Below, in pieces: positions 17,701 to 26,905 of a DNA stretch of 64,000 nt (within the stretch, counting starts at the first letter, position 1; each line of letters starts with the position of its first letter). Source of the stretch: Acidobacteriota bacterium (GTDB lineage Bacteria; Acidobacteriota; Vicinamibacteria; Vicinamibacterales; UBA2999); assembly GCA_018000455.1 (NCBI GenBank), contig JAGNJW010000023.1, positions 1 through 64,000 of the forward strand. Direction: 5' to 3'. A program made the position numbers and the translations under genes. Under the pieces are notes generated by a model. The model saw only the letters and a list, made by a program, of their open reading frames with translations, searched no databases and had not been told where the DNA came from.

Positions 17701-18336
17701 CTACGACGCGCGCGCCTGGCGCGCCTTGGCCGCCACCGGCGCCGCGGCGACGGCCGCGCGCACCGCGGGAGCGGCCTTGACCGGAGCCGTCTTCACTGGC
17801 GCCGCCTTGGCACGCGCCTCGGCGCGCAGAGCGTTGCGGGCCTTGACGTTGAAGCACTGCTCGAGCGCCTTCTCAACGCGCGTCTCGATCTCGACTGGCG
17901 TCACTCGCATCACCTCGGACACCTCCGAGACGATGAGCGACTTGGCGCGATCGAGCATGCGCTTCTCGCGGAAGGACAGGCTCTTCGACTTGGCCAGGAA
18001 CGTGAGGCTCTTCAGCACGTCGGCCATGTCGGCGATCGAGCCGCTCCGCATCTTGTCGGAGTTGTCCTTGAAGCGGCCCTTCCAGTTCGCGTGGTTGTCG
18101 ATCTTGCCGTCGCCCAGCTTGCCGAACAACCGTTCGACCTCGTCGTCGTCGATGGCGCGGCGCAGGCCGACGTTGTCAACGTTGGCGACCGGCACGAGCA
18201 CCGTCGTGTCGTTTGACAGGATGCGCAGATGGAAGAAGCCGCAGGTGGTGCCGAGGATGGTCTTTTCTTCGACCTTCTCCACGACGCCGAGCCCGTGATT
18301 GGGGTAGATGACCTTGTCGCCGACCGAAAATGACAC
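17701..18336 (-). CDS. carD: CarD family transcriptional regulator
   Basis: RNA-polymerase-binding regulator that stabilises open promoter complexes. The 211 residues start with the Tudor-like interaction domain (VGDKVIYPNHGLGVVEKV), followed by the helical DNA-binding part containing FREKRMLDRAKSLI. The last 45 residues are a Lys/Ala/Pro-rich tail that most CarD proteins lack, possibly an added nucleic-acid contact. A GTG start and a perfect TATAAT at 18406-18401 give a leader of about 60 bases. It is divergent from the exported methyltransferase gene. Confidence 0.93.
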   Translation of the reverse strand: MSFSVGDKVIYPNHGLGVVEKVEEKTILGTTCGFFHLRILSNDTTVLVPVANVDNVGLRRAIDDDEVERLFGKLGDGKIDNHANWKGRFKDNSDKMRSGSIADMADVLKSLTFLAKSKSLSFREKRMLDRAKSLIVSEVSEVMRVTPVEIETRVEKALEQCFNVKARNALRAEARAKAAPVKTAPVKAAPAVRAAVAAAPVAAKARQARAS

Positions 18337-18400
18337 GTGGCCCCCGTTCCAGGTTTTAGTGGGTCAGTAAGGGCGGGAAATTGCCCTCGAAAACTTCACC

Positions 18401-18406
18401 ATTATA
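18401..18406 (-). promoter_or_regulatory. -10 box of carD
   Basis: A perfect TATAAT on the minus strand, 64 bases before the carD GTG. No good -35 is visible at normal spacing. Confidence 0.5.
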
Positions 18407-18558
18407 GCCCACCTTCGGCCTGAAGATCACGAAAAATGCCCGGAATCATGTGGATTTCGCCTGCCCGGCATTGCACCCGGCTGCCGGCCCTAACCCGTGG
18501 GCGTGGCTTGAGTTACCGGGCGGCGGACCGGGCCGATACCGGCCCGGCAGATTGTCTG

Positions 18559-18564
18559 TATCCT
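18559..18564 (+). promoter_or_regulatory. -10 box six bases before a start codon
   Basis: TATCCT followed by six bases and then the ATG at 18571; transcription would begin at or next to the start codon. Confidence 0.45.
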
Positions 18565-18570
18565 TGGGCC

Positions 18571-19146
18571 ATGCGCCGGCTGCCCTTGTTTCTGGTCCTC
18601 GTGACGGCCGTGGTCGGGCTGGCTGCCGCCACGCCTGATCAGGCCCCCAAGCGCCTCGACGCGCCGAACCTGGCACCCTATGTGCCGACCCCGCAGGACG
18701 TCGTGGACCGCATGCTGCTGCTGGCCAAGGTCACCAAGGACGACGTCGTGATCGATCTGGGCTGCGGCGATGGCCGCATTCCCATCACCGCCGCCAGGGT
18801 CTACGGCGCCCGCGGCATCGGCGTGGACATCGACCCTCAGCGCATCGCCGAAGCCAACGCCAACGCCCGCGATGACGGCGTTTCCAGGCTCGTCACCTTC
18901 AAGCTCGAGGACGCGCTCACGACCGACGTCTCGAGCGCGACCGTGGTGACGACCTACCTCTTGACCGCGTCCAACCTCAAGCTCCGTCCGATGCTGACGC
19001 GGTCGCTCAAGCCCGGCACGCGCATCGTCGCCCACAACTTCGGCTTCGGCGACTGGACGCCCGAGAAGGTCGACACCTTCACCGACAGCGGCAATCATCG
19101 CCGCACGTTGTATCTGTGGACGGCCGACGGGATCGTGCGGCCGTAG
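18571..19146 (+). CDS. Class I SAM methyltransferase with N-terminal signal peptide
   Basis: A 191-residue protein. It begins MRRLPLFLVLVTAVVGLAAATP, a convincing Sec signal with two Arg, a hydrophobic core and a small-residue cleavage site. A methyltransferase fold follows, with motif I VIDLGCGDGRIP (about residue 65) and IGVDIDPQRIAEA. It therefore looks like a methyltransferase outside the cytoplasm or anchored facing out, which is unexpected because SAM is cytoplasmic. The frame is open upstream, but this ATG has a -10 box exactly six bases before it. Its 3' end overlaps the next gene by 31 bases. Confidence 0.8.
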   Translation: MRRLPLFLVLVTAVVGLAAATPDQAPKRLDAPNLAPYVPTPQDVVDRMLLLAKVTKDDVVIDLGCGDGRIPITAARVYGARGIGVDIDPQRIAEANANARDDGVSRLVTFKLEDALTTDVSSATVVTTYLLTASNLKLRPMLTRSLKPGTRIVAHNFGFGDWTPEKVDTFTDSGNHRRTLYLWTADGIVRP

Positions 19147-20933
19147 CCGCCGCCAGCGCCGCCAGGCGAGCGCTGCTCGAGACGGAACTGTCGGCGTGCG
19201 ACGTGGCCGACGCGCGCTTCGCCGCGGCGCGCCTGGCACTCGCCTTCGTGGCCCTCGTCCTGGGCGTCGGTGCCTTCGGTGCCGCGCGATGGTCGGGCTG
19301 GTGGCTGGTGCTGCCGCTGGCGTCCTTCGTGGCGACGGCCGTGGCGCATGCGCGCCTGGTCGACCGCCGCACCCACGCGCGGCGCCGGCTCGCGCACGTG
19401 CAGCGCGCGCTGGCGCGCCTGGAGGATCGATGGCACGGCCGTGGCCCGACCAGCACGGCGCTCCAGCCCGTGGGCCATCCCTACGCCGAGGACCTCGACC
19501 TCTTCGGGGTGGGCAGCCTGTTCGATCTCCTCTCGACGGCCCGCACCGACGTCGGTGAGCGCACGCTCGCCGCATGGCTCCTGACCCCGGCCACGCCCGC
19601 GGAGGTTCGCCTGCGCCAGGGCGCCGTCGGCGAACTGACCGACCGCGAGGTTTTTCGCGAGGACCTGGCGGTGTTCGGCCCGGACGTGCCCGGCGCGGCC
19701 ACGACCACGGCAGTAGCGGCCTGGGCCGCGACCACACCTCAACCGCCACCGGTGTGGGCGCCGGTCGTGCTGGTGGTCCTGTCGACGATCACGCTGGCGG
19801 CGCTTGGCGTCTGGCTGCGCACCGGCACGCCGCCCGACTGGCTCGGCGGCGCCATCGCCGTGCAGACGATGGTGGGCTGGCGGTGGCGTCGGCGGGTGCT
19901 CGACGCGATTCGTGAGGTCGAGGCCCGCTTGCGCGACCTGCGGGTCGCAGCCGCGCTCATCGCCCGGGTCGAACGCGAGACGTTCACGCACCCGCGACTC
20001 GTTGAGGTGCAGGCGCGCTTGGCCGCCAGCGGCGCTGCGGCATCGGTCGAAATCCGACGACTGTCGCGCCTGGTGGAACTGCTGACGTCGCGCCAGAACC
20101 AGATCTTCGGACCGCTCTCGGTGCTGCTCTTCTGGGCCACTCACCTGGCGTGGGCGATCGATCGCTGGCGGGCGCGCGTCGGCCATCACGTGGCCGATTG
20201 GTTCGACGCGCTCGGCGACCTCGAAGCGCTGGCCGGACTGGCCACCTTCGCCGCCGAGCATCCCGACGCGGTCTACCCGGACGTCGCCACCGGGCCGCCG
20301 GAGCTTCGCGCCGACAGCGTCGCGCATCCGCTGCTGCCGTCCTCCACCGCCGTCGGCAACGACGTCGCGCTGGGCGGCGCGGCGCCACACCTGGTGGTCA
20401 TCAGCGGCTCGAACATGTCGGGCAAGAGCACCTACCTGCGGGCGGTCGGCGTGAACGTGGTGCTGGCCCAGGCCGGCGCCCCGGTATGCGCGCGGTCAAT
20501 GTTTCTCACGCCACTCGTGCCGGCCGGCACGTTACGTGTGCAGGATTCACTGCAATCCGGCCACTCGCGGTTCTTCGCCGAGATCACGAAGCTGCGCCAG
20601 ATCGTCGACCTGGCGCGCGGTGGCGCCGGCGCCGGCACCGGCACGCTGTTTCTCATCGACGAACTGCTGGCCGGGACCAATTCGCACGACCGCCAGCAAG
20701 GGGCGTCTGGCGTGCTGCGGGGCCTCATCGACCTCGGCGCGATCGGCATGGCCACCACCCACGACCTGGCGCTGACGGCGCTGGCCGAGACGCTGGGCCC
20801 GCGCGCCCGCAACCAGCACTTCGTCGATCACTTCGAGGACGGCGCGCTAAGTTTCGACTACCGTCTGCGCGACGGCGTCGTCGGCACGAGCAACGCGCTG
20901 GCGCTCATGCGATCGGTCGGTCTCGACGTGTGA
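19116..20933 (+). CDS. MutS-family ATPase with membrane segments
   Basis: A 605-residue protein. Residues about 35-75 and 205-225 contain hydrophobic segments, and the C-terminal third is a MutS-type ABC ATPase: Walker A SGSNMSGKST (about residue 430), the signature-region SGHSRFFAEITKL, Walker B FLIDELLAGTNS and the H-loop ATTHDLALT. The mismatch-recognition domain of MutS1 is absent, so it is not classical mismatch repair. Such membrane MutS-like proteins are widespread in Bacteroidota and Acidobacteria and lack an assigned role. The GTG at 19116 lies inside the upstream methyltransferase gene in another frame. Confidence 0.85.
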   Translation: MDGRRDRAAVAAASAARRALLETELSACDVADARFAAARLALAFVALVLGVGAFGAARWSGWWLVLPLASFVATAVAHARLVDRRTHARRRLAHVQRALARLEDRWHGRGPTSTALQPVGHPYAEDLDLFGVGSLFDLLSTARTDVGERTLAAWLLTPATPAEVRLRQGAVGELTDREVFREDLAVFGPDVPGAATTTAVAAWAATTPQPPPVWAPVVLVVLSTITLAALGVWLRTGTPPDWLGGAIAVQTMVGWRWRRRVLDAIREVEARLRDLRVAAALIARVERETFTHPRLVEVQARLAASGAAASVEIRRLSRLVELLTSRQNQIFGPLSVLLFWATHLAWAIDRWRARVGHHVADWFDALGDLEALAGLATFAAEHPDAVYPDVATGPPELRADSVAHPLLPSSTAVGNDVALGGAAPHLVVISGSNMSGKSTYLRAVGVNVVLAQAGAPVCARSMFLTPLVPAGTLRVQDSLQSGHSRFFAEITKLRQIVDLARGGAGAGTGTLFLIDELLAGTNSHDRQQGASGVLRGLIDLGAIGMATTHDLALTALAETLGPRARNQHFVDHFEDGALSFDYRLRDGVVGTSNALALMRSVGLDV

Positions 20934-20942
20934 TCTCCCGGC

Positions 20943-20948
20943 TACAAT
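20943..20948 (+). promoter_or_regulatory. -10 box upstream of HerA-like gene
   Basis: TACAAT, ten bases before the ATG at 20959. It overlaps the alternative ATG at 20947 and so disfavours it. Confidence 0.4.
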
Positions 20949-20958
20949 GGCCCGCGAT

Positions 20959-23358
20959 ATGAACTACGAGCAGCTGGGACTGTTCTACCTGGGCCGCCGC
21001 TACGACGCCGCCGCCCGCCAGTCGACGAGTGAGCCGGTGCTCTACGACTCGTCGGACCTGCTGACCCACGCCGTCTGCATCGGCATGACCGGCAGCGGCA
21101 AGACGGGTCTCGGCATCGCGCTCATCGAGGAGGCCGCCATCGACGGACTGCCGGTGCTCGCCATCGATCCGAAGGGCGATCTGGCGAACCTGATGCTGAC
21201 CTTCCCGGGCCTGTCGGCCCAGGAGTTCCTGCCGTGGGTGAACCCGGACGAAGCCCGAGCCCAGCAACTGACCCCCGAGGCCTTCGCGACGAACGAAGCC
21301 GCGCGCTGGAAGGCCGGTCTGGCGGAGTGGGACCAGGACGGCGCGCGCATCGCCCGGCTCAAGGCCGCCGCCGACGTCACCGTCTACACGCCTGGCAGCC
21401 GCGCTGGCCTTCCTCTGTCGATCCTGGAGACCTTCAGTCCGCCGCCGCGCGCCGTGCTCGACGAGCCGGAACTGCTCGCCGCGCGCGTGCAATCGGTGGC
21501 GACGAGCCTGCTCGCCCTGGCCGGCGTATCGGGCGAGGCGACGACCAGCCGCGAACACGTGCTGGTCTCAACCCTGCTCCAGGAGGCATGGCGCGGCGGC
21601 GCGACGCTCGACCTCGCCGCGCTCATCGGCCAGGTGCAGGCACCGCCGATGACGAAGGTCGGCGTCCTGGAACTCGAGGCGTTCTACCCGGCCTCGGAGC
21701 GCTTCGCGCTGGCCATGAAACTCAACAACGTGCTGGCCGCGCCGGGCTTTGCCACCTGGCTCGAAGGCGACCCGCTCGATATCGCGAAGCTGCTCTACAC
21801 ATCGGAGGGCAAGCCACGGATCGCGGTCGTCTCGATCGCGCACCTCGGCGACGCCGAGCGGATGTTCTTCGTGGCGCTGCTGCTCGAGCAGGTGCTGGCG
21901 TGGATGCGCTCGCAGCGTGGCACCACGTCGCTGCGCGCGGTGCTCTACATGGACGAACTCTTCGGATTCCTGCCGCCGACCGCGAATCCGCCGAGCAAGG
22001 TCCCGCTGCTGACGCTGCTGAAGCAGGCGCGAGCGTTCGGCCTGGGCTGCGTGCTCTCGACGCAGAATCCCGTCGACCTCGACTACAAGGCGCTGGCCAA
22101 TGCCGGCACCTGGTTCCTCGGCCGCCTGCAGACCGAGCGCGACAAGGCGCGGGTGCTCGACGGACTCGAAGGGGTCGCGTCCGGATCTGGGCAGGGCTTC
22201 GACCGGCAGGGGCTGGACCGGCTGCTCTCGGGCCTCGAGAAGCGCGTGTTCCTCCTCCACAACGTCCACGACTCGGCGCCGCTGCTGCTGCGATCGCGCT
22301 GGGCGCTCTCGTACCTGCGGGGGCCGATGGGCCGCGACGAGATCCGTGCGCTGATGGACCCGCAGCGGGCGGTCTTGGCGGCAGCCGCCGCGCCGGTGCC
22401 GTTACCCTCGACCACATCGGTGGCGGCGTCTCCGGCAGCGCCGCCGGCGGCCCCTGCGCCCGTCGCCGCCCGACCAATCGTGGCGCCCGACGTGCCGCAG
22501 TTCTTCGCCCCCGGCGTGGGAGACGCGTGGGTGCCGATGCTCGTCGGCGCCGCGCGCCTCACCTACAGCGACGCGAAACTCGGGCTCGACGAGACGACCG
22601 ACATCGTCGTCTGGACGCCGCTCACCGACGGCCCGGTGGCGGCCGACTGGGAGCACGCCGAGCCCGCCGACTTCCTGGTGGATGCCCTCACGACCGCGCC
22701 GCGTGCCGGCGGCACGTTCGCCTCCCTGCCGCAGGTGGCCGCCAAGGCGAAGAGCTACGCCGAGTGGACGAAGTCGTTCTCGTCGTGGGCGGCGCGCTCC
22801 CAGACGATCGAACTCCTGCGCTCCGACAAGACCGGTTTCATCTCGCATCCCGGTGAAGCCGAGGCCACCTTTCGCGTGCGCGTGAACCACGCCGCGCGCG
22901 AGGCCCGCGACGAGGCCATCGCGACGCTGCGCGCCAAGCAAGCGCCGAAGCTGACGGCGATGGACGAGCGGATCAGGAAGGCCGGCGCCGCCATCGAGAA
23001 GGAACAGCAGCAGGCGACGGATTCGAAATTTACCACCGCCGTGTCGGTAGGCGCGTCGGTGCTCGGGGCGCTCTTCGGCCGCAAGGTCGTGAGCGCGACC
23101 AATGCCGGCCGGGTGGCCACGGCGGCGCGCGGCGTGAGCCGGATGGGCCGCGAGGCGCAAGACGTCGACCGCGCCGTCGCCAACGAGGCGGCGCTGGTCG
23201 AGCAGCGCCAGGCGCTGGCCGATGCGCTCGAGCAGGAACTTCAGAGCGTGCAGGCCACCTGGGGCGCCGAGGCGGAGGAGTTCGACACGGTGGTCGTGAA
23301 GCCGAAACGCGGCGGCGTGCAGGTGCGGCTCGTCGCGCTCGTCTGGCGACCCGAGTGA
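20959..23358 (+). CDS. HerA/FtsK-like P-loop ATPase (DUF853-like)
   Basis: A 799-residue ATPase. Walker A is IGMTGSGKTG (about residue 45), IDPKGDLANL follows, Walker B is LYMDELFGFLPP (about residue 330), and CVLSTQNPVDLDYKAL is a sensor typical of HerA-type hexameric translocases. A Pro/Ala linker near residue 480 leads to a C-terminal domain with a long charged helical region (KQAPKLTAMDERIRKAG) that may be a coiled coil. It probably pumps DNA or remodels a nucleoprotein. No nuclease partner (NurA) lies beside it. ATG at 20947 is an alternative start. It follows the MutS-like gene by 25 bases. Confidence 0.82.
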   Translation: MNYEQLGLFYLGRRYDAAARQSTSEPVLYDSSDLLTHAVCIGMTGSGKTGLGIALIEEAAIDGLPVLAIDPKGDLANLMLTFPGLSAQEFLPWVNPDEARAQQLTPEAFATNEAARWKAGLAEWDQDGARIARLKAAADVTVYTPGSRAGLPLSILETFSPPPRAVLDEPELLAARVQSVATSLLALAGVSGEATTSREHVLVSTLLQEAWRGGATLDLAALIGQVQAPPMTKVGVLELEAFYPASERFALAMKLNNVLAAPGFATWLEGDPLDIAKLLYTSEGKPRIAVVSIAHLGDAERMFFVALLLEQVLAWMRSQRGTTSLRAVLYMDELFGFLPPTANPPSKVPLLTLLKQARAFGLGCVLSTQNPVDLDYKALANAGTWFLGRLQTERDKARVLDGLEGVASGSGQGFDRQGLDRLLSGLEKRVFLLHNVHDSAPLLLRSRWALSYLRGPMGRDEIRALMDPQRAVLAAAAAPVPLPSTTSVAASPAAPPAAPAPVAARPIVAPDVPQFFAPGVGDAWVPMLVGAARLTYSDAKLGLDETTDIVVWTPLTDGPVAADWEHAEPADFLVDALTTAPRAGGTFASLPQVAAKAKSYAEWTKSFSSWAARSQTIELLRSDKTGFISHPGEAEATFRVRVNHAAREARDEAIATLRAKQAPKLTAMDERIRKAGAAIEKEQQQATDSKFTTAVSVGASVLGALFGRKVVSATNAGRVATAARGVSRMGREAQDVDRAVANEAALVEQRQALADALEQELQSVQATWGAEAEEFDTVVVKPKRGGVQVRLVALVWRPE

Positions 23359-23394
23359 GGGCCGCTCGCTCGTAGTAAGCTGAACGCTCCACGT

Positions 23395-23482
23395 GCCGGC
23401 GTGGCGGAACTGGCAGACGCGCGGGACTCAAAATCCTGTGCCCCCAAAGGGCGTGTGGGTTCGATTCCCTCCGCCGGCACCA
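23395..23482 (+). tRNA. tRNA-Leu (anticodon CAA)
   Basis: An 88-base class II tRNA including an encoded CCA end. The acceptor stem GCCGGCG pairs perfectly with CGCCGGC. The anticodon stem CGGGA/UCCUG closes the loop CUCAAAA, giving anticodon CAA for UUG. It has a variable arm between the anticodon and T arms, and a T loop with GTTCGATTC. A possible -10 TAAGCT lies about 20 bases upstream. Downstream CAGGCCC...GGGCCTG may form a weak stop hairpin. Confidence 0.96.
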
Positions 23483-23583
23483 GCCTTCACAGGCCCACTC
23501 GCGTCCTGGCGTCGCGCCGGGCCTGAGGCGCACGGCGCCTTCCCACCTACCCTCCCGCCGGGCTGGAACCGAAACAGGAGGGG

Positions 23584-25869
23584 ATGGGACTGGTCGTGAA
23601 GGTTCGCCTGCCGTTTCGCCTTGGCTTCGCCAGGCGCCAGCCGGCCGCCCCGTCCCCAGCTGACACGGCCGGCGAGACAGCGACCGCGGACCCGAAATCA
23701 GACTCGGCGGCCGTCGAGCCACGCGCCGAAGGCGAGGTCGCAGCGATCGAGACCGGCACGGCGGCGGCCGCGCGGCCAACGCCAGGCGCCCCTCCCGCGT
23801 CGGGCGCCGCGGCGGCCTCCTCTCAGCCTCTGGCGGACGCGCCGTCCCAAGCGCGCGACGATGGGCGCGCCGTGGAAGACGCCTCGTCGACGCTCGTGTG
23901 GCTGGCCTACACGTCGGCCCTCGCCTCGCGCGCGACCACGCTCGAAGATGCTGCGCTGGCGGCACTCGAGGGCCGCCTCGATGCCGGCCCCCGGCGCCGC
24001 GCCGCGCGTGAGACGCACAAGCTCGCCACTTCGCTCTGGCTGGTCGAAGCCAGGGAGGCGGCGCGCCTGGCCTGGGAGGCCGCTGGCTTGCTCGACGCCG
24101 GCACGCTGCTCGGCACCGCCAACGCACTCCGGCTCTCGCAGATCGTCGAGACCCTGCACAAGACGTTGCGCGCCTTGCCACCTCCCGAGGCGCTGTCGCC
24201 CGCTGGACGCCCGACCGCGCCCTACCTGCTCGTCGTCGACGACGACGAGGCCCTGGCCCGTGAGCTGCCGATCGAGGCGGCCGTGCGCGGATGGCGCGCC
24301 AAGGTCGTGCGCCACCTGTCGGACCCGCTCGACGATCAGGCGGCGGTCATCGTGCTCGGTCCCGACGTGCTTGGCGAGGCCGATGCGGTGATGCGGACGC
24401 GCCTGCTGGCGGCGCACCCCGAGGCGGCAGTGGCGGCGCTGGCGGCGGGGCCGTCGCTGCTTGAGCGGGCCGGCGCCCACTCGCTGGTTGCCGGCCGCAC
24501 GCTCGCCAAGCCGATTGCGCCGGCCACGCTCGTCGACGAAGCCATCGACTTGCTGCGCCGCAGGCAGGCCGCCGCGCCGACCATCGTCCTCGGCCTCGGC
24601 GACGCCACGCTGCGCGAGACGGTCAGGCGGCAGCTGGACGGCCTCGGCACCGTCGTCGAGGCAGACGAGCACGGCGAAGCCGTCTGGAACGCGGTCACGC
24701 AGATCCGCCCGGAGTTGTGCATCATCGACGAAACCGGTGCCGGCGGCCCGGCGCTCCACCTGCCCCGCGCGATGCGCCGTGAGTGGGATGTGGCGCCGAC
24801 CAGCATCGTGCTCCTCACCGCCGCGAGCGACGAAGCCACCATCGCCCGCGCCACCGCCGCCGGTGTCGACGACTGGTTGCCGGTCGCGGCCACCGCGTCG
24901 CTGCTGACCGCCGTCGTGCGCAACCGTCTCGATCGCACCAGCACGCAGCGCCTGGCCGCCGACCTCGATCCGGCCACCCGCCTGCCCCACCTGCGTTCGG
25001 TCATCGCCACCATCGAGCGCATGGTGGCCATCGCCCGGCGCTACAACCACGCCCTGGCGCTGGTCGTCGTCGAGGTCGACGGCATTCGCCAGCGCCGGGC
25101 GGCCAACGACGACGAGACGGTCGACCGTTTGTCACAACTGCTCGGCCGCCGTCTGGCGCGGGCCTTCCGCGCCGAGGATCTGGTAGCGCACGCCGCACCA
25201 GGGCGTTTCGTCGTCGCAGCGTTCGGGATGAAGTCGGACGACGGCGTGCAGCGGATGGCCGAGATGCTCGAGAACTTCCGCGAGCAGGCCGTGGAAGGCG
25301 CCGACCACGTCCCGGTCAGCGCCTCCTTCAGCGTCGGCATCGCGCAGATCCGCCTCGATGGCCCCGACGGCGCGACGCTGCTGCGCGCCGCCGAGGCCGC
25401 GCTCGCCACCGCGCAGCAGCACGGCGGCAACCGGATCGAGGCGGCCAGCCGCGGCGAGGCCTCGCGGATCGAATGGACCGCCGATGCCCTGGTCATCGAC
25501 GCCGACGCCCCGTTTGCCGCGCTGGTCGAGCATGCCCTCGAGACGCGCGGCCATCGCGTGCGCACGATCGGTGACGGACGGGAGGCGCTCGAACTGCTGA
25601 CCCATCCGGAGTCGCCGGTGCGGGCGCGCTTGCTGGTGCTCGAGCTGGGGCTGCCCGGGCTCGACGGCCTGACGCTGCTCGGCCAGCTGGCCGAGGCCGG
25701 CGTGCTCAAGACATCGAAGGCGGTGGTCGTGACGACCCGCTCGGTCGAAGCCGAGATGATCAAGGCCATGGAGCTCGGCGCGACCGACTACATCACCAAG
25801 CCCGTCAGCCTGCCGGTGCTGATGCGCCGTCTGCGCTCGGCGCTCGCCGGAGGTCCCGGTGTCGCCTGA
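23584..25869 (+). CDS. HPt - receiver - receiver - degenerate GGDEF - receiver scaffold regulator
   Basis: A 761-residue multidomain signalling protein. Residues about 1-100 are Ala/Pro-rich. About 105-205 is an HPt-like helical domain with ETHKLATSL. REC1 (about 215-330) has VVDDDE and AKPI, but the phospho-Asp position reads LGPD. REC2 (about 335-455) keeps LCIIDE but lacks the acidic pair and the Lys. About 460-630 is a GGDEF fold whose signature reads APGRF, so cyclase activity is lost. REC3 (about 635-758) keeps VIDAD, VVTTRS and TKPVS but has Glu (LVLELGLPGLDG) where Asp is phosphorylated. It looks like a protein-interaction hub. The HEAT gene overlaps its end by 11 bases. AGGAGG precedes the ATG closely. 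Confidence 0.82.
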   Translation: MGLVVKVRLPFRLGFARRQPAAPSPADTAGETATADPKSDSAAVEPRAEGEVAAIETGTAAAARPTPGAPPASGAAAASSQPLADAPSQARDDGRAVEDASSTLVWLAYTSALASRATTLEDAALAALEGRLDAGPRRRAARETHKLATSLWLVEAREAARLAWEAAGLLDAGTLLGTANALRLSQIVETLHKTLRALPPPEALSPAGRPTAPYLLVVDDDEALARELPIEAAVRGWRAKVVRHLSDPLDDQAAVIVLGPDVLGEADAVMRTRLLAAHPEAAVAALAAGPSLLERAGAHSLVAGRTLAKPIAPATLVDEAIDLLRRRQAAAPTIVLGLGDATLRETVRRQLDGLGTVVEADEHGEAVWNAVTQIRPELCIIDETGAGGPALHLPRAMRREWDVAPTSIVLLTAASDEATIARATAAGVDDWLPVAATASLLTAVVRNRLDRTSTQRLAADLDPATRLPHLRSVIATIERMVAIARRYNHALALVVVEVDGIRQRRAANDDETVDRLSQLLGRRLARAFRAEDLVAHAAPGRFVVAAFGMKSDDGVQRMAEMLENFREQAVEGADHVPVSASFSVGIAQIRLDGPDGATLLRAAEAALATAQQHGGNRIEAASRGEASRIEWTADALVIDADAPFAALVEHALETRGHRVRTIGDGREALELLTHPESPVRARLLVLELGLPGLDGLTLLGQLAEAGVLKTSKAVVVTTRSVEAEMIKAMELGATDYITKPVSLPVLMRRLRSALAGGPGVA

Positions 25870-26905
25870 CGCGCTGGTCCGGATGGTGCTCTTCAGCGAG
25901 TCGCTGCTGCTGGTCATCGGCGTGCTGCTCCTGGTGGCGCACGCCACCTGGTGGTGGTGGTACGACCGCTGGAGCGCGGGCCGCGTCGACAAAGTGCGCG
26001 GGTCGCTGCGCGAGGTGCTCGCCGGGGGCGACCGTAATCCCGGCTTCACCCGCGACTTCGTGCGACTGCCGATGCGCCTGCAGATCTATCTGCTCGGCGA
26101 ACTCGCGCCGCACCTGACCGGCGACGAGCGTCAGTCGCTGCGCCGGCTGGCGCACCGCGCCGGGCTGCTGGCCAAGGCCGAGCGGCTGTGCCGCAGTTGG
26201 TTCTGGTCGCGCCGCCTCTTCGGCGCGAAGATCTGCACGCTGGTCGGTCATCCGGCCAGCGTCGTGCTGACGCTGCTCACCGACCGCAATCCCTCGGTGC
26301 GCGCCCAGGCGGTCGAGTGGGCCATCCACCGGCCGGATCCCGATGTGGTCCAGGCCCTGCTCGGCATGCTCGCCGATCGCGATGGCCGCTGCCGCTTTGC
26401 GGCCCAGGATACGCTCGTCAAGCTCGGCCACGCGGCGGTCGCGCCGCTCATCGCCTATCTCGCCGCCGCCGACGACAACGGCACGGTCGGGGCCCTCGAA
26501 GTGGCACTGACGATGGCCGACGCCCGCTTGCTCGCGCCGGCCAAGGCCCTGGCCGGTTCGCCGAGCGCCGGCATCCGGGCCCGCGCCGTGGCGCTGCTCG
26601 GCGCCCTCGGCAGTGCCGAAGGCGTCGCGCTGGTCGAGCGCGCCCTCGACGATGTCGAGGCGGTGGTACGCCAGGCGGCCTTGCGTGCCCTGGGCGGACT
26701 GGGGCACTGGCCGGCCGCCTCGCACGTCGCCCGGCTCGTGCACGATCCGGAGTGGGACGTGCGCCGCCAGGCGGCGCTGTGCCTGCGCGCGTTCGGCGCG
26801 CCGGGCGCGATCTTCCTCAGGCAGCTGCGGCTGTCGGACGATCCGCTGGCCTCGTCGGTGGCGCGCTACGCGCTGGATCTGACGGCTGTTGGTGCCTCGG
26901 CATGA
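25859..26905 (+). CDS. Membrane-anchored HEAT-repeat protein
   Basis: A 348-residue protein. One N-terminal membrane helix (about residues 8-30) ends in an unusual run of Trp residues. From about residue 110 onwards there are HEAT/armadillo-like helical repeats, with recurring patterns such as VRAQAVEWAI, IRARAVALLGALG and VRRQAALCLRAFG. Such solenoids bind partner proteins. GGAGGT lies before the GTG, which overlaps the upstream regulator. Its stop shares ATGA with the glycosyltransferase start. It is probably the adaptor between the regulator and the enzyme. Confidence 0.82.
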   Translation: MSPDALVRMVLFSESLLLVIGVLLLVAHATWWWWYDRWSAGRVDKVRGSLREVLAGGDRNPGFTRDFVRLPMRLQIYLLGELAPHLTGDERQSLRRLAHRAGLLAKAERLCRSWFWSRRLFGAKICTLVGHPASVVLTLLTDRNPSVRAQAVEWAIHRPDPDVVQALLGMLADRDGRCRFAAQDTLVKLGHAAVAPLIAYLAAADDNGTVGALEVALTMADARLLAPAKALAGSPSAGIRARAVALLGALGSAEGVALVERALDDVEAVVRQAALRALGGLGHWPAASHVARLVHDPEWDVRRQAALCLRAFGAPGAIFLRQLRLSDDPLASSVARYALDLTAVGASA

